DNA of 64,000 nucleotides from Paludibacter sp963678465. GTDB taxonomy: Bacteria > Bacteroidota > Bacteroidia > Bacteroidales > Paludibacteraceae. The notes under the pieces are model-generated. The model was not told the origin of the DNA, did not search any database, and worked only from the letters and a program-made list of their open reading frames with translations. Shown piece by piece: positions 8,215-16,828 of this stretch. A program made the position numbers and the translations under genes. Position 1 is the first letter of the stretch. Each line of letters begins with the position of its first letter. Location: assembly GCA_963678465.1 (NCBI GenBank), contig OY782858.1, positions 558,001 to 622,000 on the forward strand, in the 5' to 3' direction.

Positions 8215-9669
8215 ATGAAACAAAAAGCAGATATTGGATTAATTGGTTTGGCCGTAATGGGCGAAAACCTGGTGCTGAACATGGAAAGCAAAGGCTTTAC
8301 TGTTGCAGTTTATAATCGTACAGTCGAAAAAGTAGATAAATTTGTTAGTGGACGTGGAGCCGGAAAAAACTTTATCGGAGCACATTCCATTAAAGATCTT
8401 TGCGATTCGCTGGAAAAACCACGAAAAGTAATGATGCTTGTAAAAGCAGGTAAAGCTGTAGATGACTTTATCGAACAACTTCTTCCGCATTTGGAACCGG
8501 GCGATATTATTATCGATGGTGGAAATACTCATTTTCCTGATACAATTCGCCGCACTAAATATGTTGAAAGCAAAGGTTTGTTGTATGTAGGTACAGGCGT
8601 TTCGGGAGGCGAAGAAGGTGCACTTCTTGGTCCATCGATGATGCCGGGCGGATCGCCTGCTGCATGGCCAGCCGTAAAAGAAATTTTTCAGGCGGTAGCG
8701 GCTAAAGTTGATGATGGAACGCCTTGCTGCGATTGGGTTGGCGAAGGCGGTGCCGGTCATTTTGTGAAAATGGTACACAATGGTATTGAATATGGTGATA
8801 TGCAGATTATCAACGAGGCTTATCAGGTAATGAAAGATTTACTTGGATTGACTGCCGACGAACAGCACGAAGTGTTCAAAGAATGGAACAAAGGTGATCT
8901 GGATTCGTACCTGATTGAAATTACACGCGATATTCTGGCAGTAAAAGACGAAGATGGTTCTCCATTGGTTGAAAAAATTCTGGACACAGCGGGTCAGAAA
9001 GGAACAGGAAAATGGACGGGAGTTTCGGCGCTCGACTTAGGCATTCCTTTGACGCTGATTGGCGAGTCGGTATTTGCACGTTGCTTATCGGCACAGAAGG
9101 ACATTCGTGTGAAGGCATCCAAAGAAATCAGTGGCCCGGCCGTGAACTTTACCGGCGACAAAAAGCAAATAATTGATGACCTGAAAGATGCTTTGTTTGG
9201 CGCTAAGATTATTTCGTATGCTCAGGGCTACAACTTAATGATGGAAGCGGCTAAAGAATACGGCTGGAACCTGAATTACGGTGGCATCGCTTTGATGTGG
9301 CGTGGTGGTTGTATTATTCGTTCTACTTTCTTAGGTGATATTAAAAAAGCATTCGATGTCAATCCAACACTAGAAAATCTGTTGCTCGACCCATATTTCA
9401 AAGCTATAGTTGAAAAAGCGCAGGCTGGATGGCGTCGTGTTTGTGCTACTGCACTGACCAATGGTATTCCTGTTCCGGCGCTCACTTCAGCGCTTTGCTA
9501 CTTCGATGGTTTGCGCAGCGAACGTTTACCGGCCAACCTGTTGCAGGCGCAGCGCGACTACTTCGGAGCGCATACTTACGAACGCATCGACAAACCACGT
9601 GGTGAATTTTTCCATACTAACTGGACAGGTCGTGGTGGTGATACTGCTTCTACAACTTATGTAGTGTAA
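8215..9669 (+). CDS. gnd: 6-phosphogluconate dehydrogenase, decarboxylating
   Basis: 484 residues from ATG 8215; an in-frame TTG at 8197 is unlikely. The N-terminal cofactor motif is GLAVMGENLVLNMES with the NRT turn that favours NADP. IDGGNTHFPDT, the substrate loop GTGVSGGEEGALLGPS and the catalytic stretch HFVKMVHNGIEYGD follow, with the all-helical C-domain ending in FHTNWTGRGGDTASTTYVV. It converts 6-phosphogluconate to ribulose 5-phosphate in the cytoplasmic oxidative pentose phosphate pathway. It is separated from pdxB by 124 bp, so it may have its own promoter, and is closed by a clear terminator. Confidence 0.95.
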   Translation: MKQKADIGLIGLAVMGENLVLNMESKGFTVAVYNRTVEKVDKFVSGRGAGKNFIGAHSIKDLCDSLEKPRKVMMLVKAGKAVDDFIEQLLPHLEPGDIIIDGGNTHFPDTIRRTKYVESKGLLYVGTGVSGGEEGALLGPSMMPGGSPAAWPAVKEIFQAVAAKVDDGTPCCDWVGEGGAGHFVKMVHNGIEYGDMQIINEAYQVMKDLLGLTADEQHEVFKEWNKGDLDSYLIEITRDILAVKDEDGSPLVEKILDTAGQKGTGKWTGVSALDLGIPLTLIGESVFARCLSAQKDIRVKASKEISGPAVNFTGDKKQIIDDLKDALFGAKIISYAQGYNLMMEAAKEYGWNLNYGGIALMWRGGCIIRSTFLGDIKKAFDVNPTLENLLLDPYFKAIVEKAQAGWRRVCATALTNGIPVPALTSALCYFDGLRSERLPANLLQAQRDYFGAHTYERIDKPRGEFFHTNWTGRGGDTASTTYVV

Positions 9670-9690
9670 ACTGTATACTAGCAATGTTTT

Positions 9691-9726
9691 AAAAGGCTGA
9701 TTCGATTTTACGAATCAGCCTTTTTT
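9691..9726. terminator. Bidirectional intrinsic terminator after gnd
   Basis: Stem AAAAGGCTGATTCG pairs with CGAATCAGCCTTTTTT across a 6-nt loop. A-run on the left and T-run on the right let it serve both gnd and the convergent pirin pseudogene. Confidence 0.92.
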
Positions 9727-9758
9727 AGTCTTTTTATAGCCTTCAGCCAAAATTCCAG

Positions 9759-10772
9759 TTATGGTGTTTCAATACTTCCGTCTTTGTATTTTGCAAATCG
9801 GCCTTTTTCTCTTGGGTATACCATATCGTCGCGTTCCCAGGGCCAGCCTCCGAATTCAGTGGCACGATAATCGGCAAAAGCTTTATGAATTTCTTCTTCG
9901 GTGTTCATTACAAATGGCCCATACTGAACTACTGGCTCGTTGATGGGCTTACCCTGTAAGAGTAAAAGATAAGCATCTGTATTTCCGTTTCTAAATATTA
10001 TTTCTTTATCGGAGTTTATCTCAAACGAGTGCTGTGACTTTATCTCCTGTCCATCTGCTTCCAACGTAGTGCCCTGGTAAAAATAAAGTGTACGTTTAGT
10101 TGCCATTGCTACTGCTGGTAATGTCCATTCAGCATCAGCCTGAATTTTTATGATCCAGATAGCCACTTCGTTCTCGGGCGAAGCAGCCCATGAGTCGGGT
10201 GCTGGTGTGGGTGACCTTACGTCTGCAATACTACCAGCAATAAGTTTTACTTCGGTTCGTCTGCCGTTTTCATCCTTAGTAGTATAGATAGGTATTTGCT
10301 CGTTCCATAACATCTTAAAATGAGGTTCGGCAAACTTTTTATAACCGGGAAGGTTGATTCATACCTGAAAAAGTTCAAGCGGATTTTCTTTTTCTGTTTC
10401 AATCAAAGGAAACATTTCGCTGTGCTGAAGTCCTTTCCCGGCAGTCATCCATTACACATCTCCCATACCATAACGCCCGGCTTGTCCCCACGAGTCGGCA
10501 TGATCCACAATGCCTTCGAGCACTATGGTTACAGTTTCGAAACCACGATGCGGATGAACGGGAAAACCCGGAATTGTTTGTCCGTGATACATACGCCAAC
10601 CATCTTTTATTTGAAAATCCTGTCCGATATTGCGTCCTGTAAGTAAATTTGTTTCCGGGCCCATATTTAGTTTCCCTACCGGATATTTGTCGTTGTGATG
10701 GGCACAAAAAAGGAAGGGATTTGAAACTTCCCACATAAATCCGAGTGATTTAATATTCGAAATGTTATTCAT
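9759..10772 (-). pseudogene. Pirin-family protein with two in-frame stop codons
   Basis: One continuous frame on the minus strand encodes a full pirin of ~337 codons from ATG 10772, broken twice. After GQAGRYGMGDV comes TAA (10452-10454) then WMTAGKGLQHSEMFP, where pirins have Gln (CAA). After NPLELFQV comes TGA (10374-10376 region) then INLPGYKKFAEPHFK, where they have Trp (TGG). Both are single transitions (C to T, G to A) and the frame is otherwise intact, including HPHRGFETVT with the metal-binding His residues and HSEMF. Pirins are cupin-fold iron proteins, some with quercetinase activity. The lesions look recent, or could be assembly errors. A second, intact pirin lies at 28853-29566. 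Confidence 0.88.
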
Positions 10773-10900
10773 GTAGTTTGTGTTTTTTTTGAAAACGATT
10801 TTATCTTAAAACAAATGCATTTGTGTTTTTGTTTTGGCAAACAAGGACAGGTTAAATATTAAAAAATACTGCTTGTGACTAATATGTGAAAATGAATTCG

Positions 10901-10908
10901 TACTTTTG
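10901..10908 (+). promoter_or_regulatory. Bacteroidota promoter -7 box before the lipoprotein gene
   Basis: TACTTTTG matches TAnnTTTG, 48 bp before ATG 10956, with TTG at 10873 as a loose -33 element. Confidence 0.55.
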
Positions 10909-10955
10909 ATCATTCCAATTTTATCAAACTAAACCCTAATACATACAATCGTTCA

Positions 10956-11999
10956 ATGTGCAACTTCAATAATTTTTCTTTTTATAAAAAATCAAACCCA
11001 ATTGCCGGTTTGTTGTTAATTTTATTTATTATAGTAGCTTGCAATGAAAACAAAAAGGCAGGCGATAATACAAAATCAGAACAACAGCCAGAACAAGTAG
11101 CAGAAGTGATTCCTACCTTAGATACACTGCTATATGATAGTAAAATAACTGCGATTTCCAACGGCGATACTACTCGTTTATGGCCGGTAAAGAAACAACC
11201 CTATCCACTTCCGGGAGCTATTCTTCCTTTCAAAAGGGTGGTGGCTTATTACGGCAACCTGTATTCGAGTAAAATGGGTATTTTGGGCGAATATCCACCA
11301 GCCGAATTATGGAAAAAGCTCAATGCCGAAGTAAAAGCATGGGAGATGGCCGATTCGTTGACAGCTGTGCAGCCGGCCATTCATTATATTGCAGTTGTAG
11401 CGCAGGGTAGCCCCATGAAAGATGGAACTTACCGTACGCGTATGCCGCAGGCACAAATCGACTCTGCATTGGCCATTGCTGCCATGGGTGACGCCATTGT
11501 TTTTCTGGATATTCAGGTGGCATTGAGCAAACTCCAAAACGAAGTACCTCTGCTCGAGAAATACCTTATGCTGCCTCAGGTGCATTTGGGAATCGATCCT
11601 GAATTCTCTATGAAATCCGGCAATAAACCCGGAACAAAAATAGGAACCATGGATGCTGCGGATGTCAATTATTGCTCGGAATATTTGGCTTCGTTGGTGA
11701 AAAAGCACAATTTGCCGCCTAAAATACTGATTGTTCATCGATTTACCCGCGGTATGCTGACTAACTACAAAAATATAATGCTTCACCCCGAAGTACAAAT
11801 TGTAATCAATATGGACGGTTGGGGTGCGCCGGCGCTTAAAAACAATACTTATCGTCAGTATGTTTATCGCGAGCCGGTTCAGTTTACAGGCTATAAACTT
11901 TTTTATAAAAACGATTTGAAAAACCCACCCCGTCGGTTGCTCACTCCTGATGAGCTCATGAAGCTGACGCCGCAACCTATTTATATTCAGTATCAATGA
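10956..11999 (+). CDS. Conserved hypothetical lipoprotein
   Basis: 347 residues. A long n-region leads to a hydrophobic stretch GLLLILFIIVAC, whose Cys (residue ~29) sits in a lipobox, so it should be a lipid-anchored envelope protein. A low-complexity linker (KSEQQPEQ) precedes the globular part. Distinctive segments are YYGNLYSSKMGILGEYP, TYRTRMPQAQID, IVFLDIQV, LGIDPEFSM, GTMDAADVN and ILIVHRFTRGMLTN. From memory similar uncharacterised proteins occur in actinobacteria and others. The regularly spaced beta-strand/acidic motifs suggest a TIM-barrel-like enzyme, but I cannot assign a reaction. It is 17 bp before the next gene. Confidence 0.7.
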   Translation: MCNFNNFSFYKKSNPIAGLLLILFIIVACNENKKAGDNTKSEQQPEQVAEVIPTLDTLLYDSKITAISNGDTTRLWPVKKQPYPLPGAILPFKRVVAYYGNLYSSKMGILGEYPPAELWKKLNAEVKAWEMADSLTAVQPAIHYIAVVAQGSPMKDGTYRTRMPQAQIDSALAIAAMGDAIVFLDIQVALSKLQNEVPLLEKYLMLPQVHLGIDPEFSMKSGNKPGTKIGTMDAADVNYCSEYLASLVKKHNLPPKILIVHRFTRGMLTNYKNIMLHPEVQIVINMDGWGAPALKNNTYRQYVYREPVQFTGYKLFYKNDLKNPPRRLLTPDELMKLTPQPIYIQYQ

Positions 12000-12015
12000 T
12001 GATTATGATAAGAGA

Positions 12016-12795
12016 ATGAAAAGGCTGGTTATTGCTATATCAATTTTATTACTGACTGTTAATGCTGTGTTTGCAGTGCAAATCAGCACCGACAGTAAAA
12101 GGCTGATATTAAATGAAAGGCTTCACTACAAAGTAAAATGGGGTTTTCTCACCATCGGAACGGCAAGTGCTTCTACAGACAAAAGAATATTCAGAATTGG
12201 CTCCGATCTCTGTTGTAAAATTGAATTAAAAGCCCAAACCAATGGGTTGGCCCGGCTTTTTTATATGAATAATCATTGGGTTTCGTATGTGACACTGAAC
12301 TCAATAACTACCTGTAAATCGCTTCGAAGTATAAGCGAAGGCAAATACAGGCTTGAAGAAATTGTTGATTTCAATTCGGAGAAAAAACAGGCTGCATTAA
12401 GAGAATACGACAAGTCGAGCAACAAATATGTGCTTAAAAACCTGTACGAAACACCTGAAAGAATGAGGGATGTGGTGGCCGGGTTTATGTTGATCCGCAT
12501 CATCGATTTGTCGGGCTTGCAAAATGGAGATCGAATCAGGATTGATGGTTTTTATAAAAAGGAAGGTTACAAAATAGATGTAATTTATGCCGGCAAGGAA
12601 TACCTGAAAACCGATAAAGGAAAGATATTGTGTCATAAAATAAAACCGATAGTCCCTAAAAATAAGGTTTTTGACGATGTTGATGCGGTGGAAGTGTGGC
12701 TCACGGCTGATAAAGCCCAATACATTGTGCATGCCCGGGCGCAGCTCGTGTTTGGCGAGCTCGAGATGGAGCTTGTTTCGCCGGAAAAACTTTAA
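12016..12795 (+). CDS. DUF3108 domain-containing secreted protein
   Basis: 259 residues with a signal peptide (MKRLVIAISILLLTVNAVFA). The mature part begins LNERLHYKVKWGFLTIGTAS, the typical DUF3108 opening strand pair, and continues as an all-beta protein with RIRIDGFYKKEGYKIDVIYAG and a final VEVWLTADKAQYIVHARAQL. Members are envelope proteins of unknown function. It follows the lipoprotein gene by 17 bp and is likely co-transcribed with it. Confidence 0.78.
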   Translation: MKRLVIAISILLLTVNAVFAVQISTDSKRLILNERLHYKVKWGFLTIGTASASTDKRIFRIGSDLCCKIELKAQTNGLARLFYMNNHWVSYVTLNSITTCKSLRSISEGKYRLEEIVDFNSEKKQAALREYDKSSNKYVLKNLYETPERMRDVVAGFMLIRIIDLSGLQNGDRIRIDGFYKKEGYKIDVIYAGKEYLKTDKGKILCHKIKPIVPKNKVFDDVDAVEVWLTADKAQYIVHARAQLVFGELEMELVSPEKL

Positions 12796-12880
12796 GAGTT
12801 TTTTGATATAAAAATACATCTGAAAATAATTGCGCAGTCAAAACTTCTTGTGGCTGCGTTTACTTTTCATTAAAAACGCT

Positions 12881-12888
12881 TACCTTTG
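12881..12888 (+). promoter_or_regulatory. Promoter -7 box of the DEAD-box helicase gene
   Basis: TACCTTTG matches TAnnTTTG and ends 30 bp before ATG 12918. A TTG lies about 30 bp upstream. Confidence 0.55.
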
Positions 12889-12917
12889 AAAAAAATAAAT
12901 CCAAAAACGAATTTACA

Positions 12918-14291
12918 ATGACTTTTACAGAATTAGGAATCGACGAAAATATAGTTCAGTCACTCCAGGAAAACAACATTACCGAAGCTACCGACATTCA
13001 GATAGAAACCATACCTCACTTGCTGCAATACGGTACCGATCTTGTGGCTGTAGCGCAAACCGGAACCGGAAAGACTGCTGCTTTCTGTTTGCCGATACTT
13101 CAGTTGGTTGATCCAAAGCAAAAGAATATTCAGGCTTTGATTTTGGTGCCTACCCGCGAGTTGGGTCAGCAAGTGGCGCGTGAGTTTTTTTTATTTTCGA
13201 AGCATATGCCACGTGTTTTTGTCGAAGCGGTTTATGGTGGCGTGCCCATCGACGAACAAATCGAACGTTTGAAACGTGCAACTCACATAGTTGTAGCCAC
13301 ACCGGGTCGTTTGCTCGATTTGCTCGACCGGCAGGTGATTGACCTGAGAAACTTGCGTTTCCTTGTGCTCGACGAAGCCGATGAAATGATGAACATGGGC
13401 TTCAAGTCCGAAATTGATCAGATACTTCGAAGCTGTAAAAAAGGAATCAGAAATATGTTGTTTACGGCCACTATGTCGGCCGATATAAAAGAAATAATAA
13501 GCAACTATCTACAGCCAGGTTTTAAAGAGATACTTATCAATGCAGAGGAGTTTGTTAACCGCAATATAGAGCATCAGTACTTCATTTACAAACAAGGTGA
13601 AAAAATCGATGCGCTGAAAGCTTTTCTGGCGCAAAGAACCGATCAGCGCGGAATTTTGTTTTGTCGTACAAAAACGGATGCCAAGCGAATTGCCAAGCAG
13701 TTGGCTGGTTTTGAAGTGGTAGCTGGAGCGTTGCATGGTAACTTAAATCAGGAAATGCGCGATAAAGTGATGCGCGGATTCAAAAAAGGCCGTATCAACT
13801 TGCTTGTTGCTACCGATATAGCTGCGCGTGGCATTGATGTGAAGGAACTCGATTATATTATTCATTATCATTTGCCCGAAAAAGCTGAATATTATACCCA
13901 TCGTAGCGGAAGAACAGCGCGTGCGGGCAAAACCGGTATTTCGGTTTGCATTATTCAATCTAAAGATGTGGAGGAAATCACAAACCTGGCATCTGAATTA
14001 CAAATTCATTTCAATGAGATAAAAGTAGAGGTTGAACCTCAATCTCACTCGGGTGCGACAATCAAAATTTTTATAAATCTTGGTTTTGGTCAGGGCTTTA
14101 CTAAGGGTAATTTAGCCGAATTTCTTGTGGAAGAAGCCGGGTTAAGTGCCTCAGATGTGAAAAATGTAGTGGTAGAGGATCATCATTCGTGCTTCGAAAT
14201 TCCGGCACGTTTCGAAAAGCAGCTATTTATCAACCTGAAAGGTTACAAAATTGCGCATCGAAACGTAAAGCTTACACTCGACGAAGTTTAA
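12918..14291 (+). CDS. DEAD-box RNA helicase with DbpA-type C-terminal domain
   Basis: 457 residues. RecA domain 1 has a Q motif (TDIQIETIP), motif I AQTGTGKT (46-53), motif Ia PTRELGQQ, GG, TPGR, DEAD (152-155) and TAT in place of SAT (183-185). Domain 2 has LFCRTKTDAKRIA, ATDIAARGIDV and HRSGRTARAGKTG. The last ~75 residues (SGATIKIFINLGFGQGFTKG onward) are an RRM-like DbpA RNA-binding domain, which in DbpA targets 23S rRNA helix 92. A role in ribosome assembly or cold response is likely. It is monocistronic, with its own promoter. Confidence 0.93.
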   Translation: MTFTELGIDENIVQSLQENNITEATDIQIETIPHLLQYGTDLVAVAQTGTGKTAAFCLPILQLVDPKQKNIQALILVPTRELGQQVAREFFLFSKHMPRVFVEAVYGGVPIDEQIERLKRATHIVVATPGRLLDLLDRQVIDLRNLRFLVLDEADEMMNMGFKSEIDQILRSCKKGIRNMLFTATMSADIKEIISNYLQPGFKEILINAEEFVNRNIEHQYFIYKQGEKIDALKAFLAQRTDQRGILFCRTKTDAKRIAKQLAGFEVVAGALHGNLNQEMRDKVMRGFKKGRINLLVATDIAARGIDVKELDYIIHYHLPEKAEYYTHRSGRTARAGKTGISVCIIQSKDVEEITNLASELQIHFNEIKVEVEPQSHSGATIKIFINLGFGQGFTKGNLAEFLVEEAGLSASDVKNVVVEDHHSCFEIPARFEKQLFINLKGYKIAHRNVKLTLDEV

Positions 14292-14373
14292 TTCATTCAG
14301 ATTTTTTTGTCCTGTAAATGAAACATCTTTTTTATATAGAATTAAAAAGAGTTTAAATAATAAGTGATAATAG

Positions 14374-14402
14374 TTGAATTTCGGAATGAATAATTAGATT
14401 TG
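14374..14402 (+). promoter_or_regulatory. Promoter of the beta-CASP hydrolase gene
   Basis: TTG at 14374-14376 and TAGATTTG at 14395-14402, spaced by 18 bp, is a good Bacteroidota promoter 40 bp before ATG 14442. Confidence 0.65.
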
Positions 14403-14441
14403 CAATCAACACTTTTTTTATCAACTTTAAATAGAAAAAAT

Positions 14442-15845
14442 ATGAAAATCAGATTTATAGGAGCAGCTCGCGAAGTGACGGGAAGCAAGCATTTGGTGAC
14501 AACCGACGATGGAAAAAAAATTCTTCTTGATTGCGGCATGTTTCAGGGTAAAGGGCTCGAAACCGATGCCATGAACCGTAACCTTGGATTTGATCCCGCC
14601 GAAATTGATCATTTGATCCTCACGCATGCTCATATCGACCACACAGGGTTAATTCCGTATATGTATAAACTTGGTTTCCGTGGATCAATTATCTGTACGA
14701 ATGCCACAAGAGATTTGTGCTCTATTATGTTGGCCGATAGCGCACACATTCAGGAACTTGACGTGAAATGGTTCAATAAAAAAAGAACACGCAACAATGA
14801 ATCGCCTGTTGAACCTATTTACAGTACCGAAGATGCTGAGCAATGTATGCAACTTTTTATAGCAGTAGGTTACGATCGCCGCTTTTATATCGACGATAAA
14901 CTAAGCGTAAAATTTACAAATACAGGACACATGCTCGGGAGTGCGGTGGTGAATCTGCAAATCATCGAAAACGGACAGAAGAAACGTTTGGCTTATACCG
15001 GTGATATTGGCCGGCCTTACAACCGCATTTTACGACCTCCAACCGCTTTCCCACAGTGCGATTATCTGATTACCGAATCTACCTATGGCGATCGCCTGCA
15101 TTCTAACGAAAATGAAAAAGAAGAAGATTTACTTAGAATTGTGAATGAAACCTGTGTGGAAAAAAAGGGGAAACTCATTATACCTTCATTTTCGATCGGA
15201 CGGACGCAGGAAATTGTATTCGTGCTGAACAAATTATACAATGAAAGAAAATTACCGCACATCGAAGTTTTTGTCGATAGCCCTTTGTCGGTGAATGCGA
15301 CAGATATTTTTCGGATGCACTCGGCCGATATGAACGATGAAGTAAAAAAAGTGTTGGAACACGATCCCGATCCATTTGGTTTTAATTCACTTCGCTACAT
15401 TAAAAAAGTGGAAGAGTCCAAGGCGCTGAACGATTCGGATGAACCTTGCATTATTATTTCGTCATCGGGCATGATGGAAGCCGGACGCATCAAACATCAT
15501 GTGGCTAATAATGTTTCGAACTGGCGCAATACAATTCTGATTGTAGGCTATTGTTCGCCTACATCGCTCGGAGCACGAATACAGGAGCCGGAATTGAGAT
15601 TTATTTCTATTTTTGGGGAAATGCACGAAGTAAATGCGAAGATTGCAAAAATCGAAGCTTTTTCCGGTCATGCTGACTATAAAGAAATGATTGGTTTTCT
15701 CAATTGTCAGGACAAAGAAACGATACGGCAAACTTTTCTGGTGCATGGCGAATATGGAGTACAACAAACCTACCAGCAGAAACTCGAAATAGAAGGATAC
15801 AAAAATATCGAAATTCCCGCATCGGGCGAAGAATTTGAATTATAG
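14442..15845 (+). CDS. Beta-CASP metallo-beta-lactamase (RNase J/CPSF-like hydrolase)
   Basis: 467 residues from ATG 14442 (an upstream in-frame TTG at 14400 overlaps the promoter and is rejected). The zinc motif LTHAHIDHTG (HxHxDH) is at ~60-69, then FTNTGHMLGSAVV and YTGDIGR. The beta-CASP insert has LIIPSFSIGRTQEI, and the C-terminal RNA-specificity motif carries IISSSGMMEAGRIKHH, AFSGHADYKEM and VHGEYGVQQ. The family includes RNA exo/endonucleases such as CPSF73-like proteins. A cytoplasmic RNA-processing role is likely, but the substrate is unknown. Confidence 0.9.
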   Translation: MKIRFIGAAREVTGSKHLVTTDDGKKILLDCGMFQGKGLETDAMNRNLGFDPAEIDHLILTHAHIDHTGLIPYMYKLGFRGSIICTNATRDLCSIMLADSAHIQELDVKWFNKKRTRNNESPVEPIYSTEDAEQCMQLFIAVGYDRRFYIDDKLSVKFTNTGHMLGSAVVNLQIIENGQKKRLAYTGDIGRPYNRILRPPTAFPQCDYLITESTYGDRLHSNENEKEEDLLRIVNETCVEKKGKLIIPSFSIGRTQEIVFVLNKLYNERKLPHIEVFVDSPLSVNATDIFRMHSADMNDEVKKVLEHDPDPFGFNSLRYIKKVEESKALNDSDEPCIIISSSGMMEAGRIKHHVANNVSNWRNTILIVGYCSPTSLGARIQEPELRFISIFGEMHEVNAKIAKIEAFSGHADYKEMIGFLNCQDKETIRQTFLVHGEYGVQQTYQQKLEIEGYKNIEIPASGEEFEL

Positions 15846-15861
15846 AAATGTATAGAGAAAT

Positions 15862-15900
15862 AAAAAAAGGAACCGGACATTACTGTCGGTTCCTTTTTTT
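15862..15900 (+). terminator. Intrinsic terminator after the beta-CASP gene
   Basis: AAAAAAAGGAACCG...ACA pairs with TGTCGGTTCCTTTTTTT with one bulged G and a 4-nt loop. The left A-run also lets it end transcripts from the minus-strand tRNA genes. Confidence 0.88.
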
Positions 15901-15908
15901 TGGTTGAG

Positions 15909-15981
15909 AGCGGAAGACGGGACTCAAACCCGCGACCCTCAGCTTGGAAGGCTAATGCTCTATCAACTGAGCTACTTCCGC
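15909..15981 (-). tRNA. tRNA-Gly (TCC)
   Basis: On the minus strand the 73-nt cloverleaf starts GCGGAAGTAGCTCAG. Acceptor arms GCGGAAG/CTTCCGC, anticodon stem TTAGC/GCTGA with loop CTTCCAA (anticodon TCC), and T-loop GGTTTGAGTCC are all present. The discriminator is U and CCA is not encoded. Confidence 0.96.
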
Positions 15982-16058
15982 AATTTTAATTTGAAAATGA
16001 GTTAATTTGAAAATGAATTTTCAAATTTTCAAATTTTTCAATCTTCAAATCTTTTTAG

Positions 16059-16141
16059 TGGGCAGTGAAGGATTCGAACCTCCGAAGTCGAAAGACAGCT
16101 GAGTTACAGTCAGCCCCAGTTGGCCACTTTGGTAACTGCCC
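16059..16141 (-). tRNA. tRNA-Tyr (GTA)
   Basis: 83-nt class II tRNA on the minus strand. Acceptor GGGCAGT/ACTGCCC, anticodon stem GCTGA/TCAGC with loop CTGTAAC (anticodon GTA), a long variable arm (TGTCTTTCGACTTCG) and the T-arm GGTTCGAATCC fit tRNA-Tyr. CCA is not encoded. It lies 77 bp upstream of tRNA-Gly in transcription order. The spacer is full of TTTGAAAAT/ATTTTCAAA repeats. Confidence 0.96.
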
Positions 16142-16186
16142 TACTAATTTTCTAAAGCGGTGCAAAGGTAAGTTTTTTTTAAGACA

Positions 16187-16711
16187 CTACCAAATAATAT
16201 TGGCCATTTTTATTGCGGTAATTGCGGCTTCTACGCCTTTATTTCCGTGTTTTCCGCCTGCTCTGTCCTGAGCTTGTTCTAAGGTATTGGTAGTGAGAAC
16301 TCCGAAAATGATCGGGCAATTTTCAGTCCGGGTATTTAATTTTGAAATTCCATAGGTAACGCCCTGACAAACGAAATCGAAATGTGGTGTTTCGCCCTGA
16401 ATAACGCATCCGAGCACAATTACTGCTGAGTATTTTTGTACTCTCCGGTTTTCAATCACGCACAAATAATCATTTACAAATTCCTTGGCGGCATAGGTAA
16501 GCTCAAATGTGCCGGGTACATGTACCACATTGATGTTTTTTAATTTCACTCCGTTTTCTACGAGTGTATCTATAGCTCCCTTGAGCAATGCGTGTGTAAT
16601 CTCCGAATTCCAATCGGCTACTGCGATTGCATATTCTTGTCTTGAAACTGTTGATTTTAAGGGCATTTTATCGGCGGAATAATCCGATAGGTTTTGATAT
16701 TGAGTTGCCAT
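16187..16711 (-). CDS. ribH: 6,7-dimethyl-8-ribityllumazine synthase
   Basis: 174 residues, slightly longer than most RibH because of an N-terminal extension. Hallmarks are VVHVPGTFELTYAAK, LGCVIQGETPHFDFVC (with the catalytic His in HFDFV), and the C-terminal FGVLTTNTLEQAQDRAGG then KHGNKGVEAA. It condenses the ribityl-uracil intermediate with dihydroxybutanone phosphate in riboflavin synthesis, usually as a 60-mer or pentamers. It follows the TPR protein gene on the same strand after a terminator, so it may have its own promoter. Confidence 0.96.
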   Translation of the reverse strand: MATQYQNLSDYSADKMPLKSTVSRQEYAIAVADWNSEITHALLKGAIDTLVENGVKLKNINVVHVPGTFELTYAAKEFVNDYLCVIENRRVQKYSAVIVLGCVIQGETPHFDFVCQGVTYGISKLNTRTENCPIIFGVLTTNTLEQAQDRAGGKHGNKGVEAAITAIKMANIIW

Positions 16712-16770
16712 TCTGTGTTTGTTTATTTTGTTTATTGTTGCTTTCGAAAATGGAATAAAAATAGTATATT

Positions 16771-16805
16771 AAAAAAGCTACTTCAAGTTTTGAAGTAGCT
16801 TTAAG
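16771..16805 (-). terminator. Intrinsic terminator after the TPR protein gene
   Basis: AAAAAAGCTACTTCAA pairs with TTGAAGTAGCTTTAA around a 3-nt loop, with the T-run on the minus strand. It lies 24 bp past the stop of the TPR gene. Confidence 0.88.
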
Positions 16806-16828
16806 ATTGTTATTCAAAAGAAAAATAC

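Noticed and set aside
9759..10313. Separate 184-residue gene
   Set aside because: It is the C-terminal half of the broken pirin, in the same frame as the N-terminal half at 10452-10772.
11307..11996. 229-codon minus-strand frame opposite the lipoprotein gene
   Set aside because: Shadow of the real gene: no start context, and the plus-strand product has a clear lipobox and motifs.
16021..16056. Mobile-element ends near the tRNA genes
   Set aside because: The TTTGAAAAT/ATTTTCAAA repeats are simple AT-rich spacer sequence, with no integrase or target duplication in sight.
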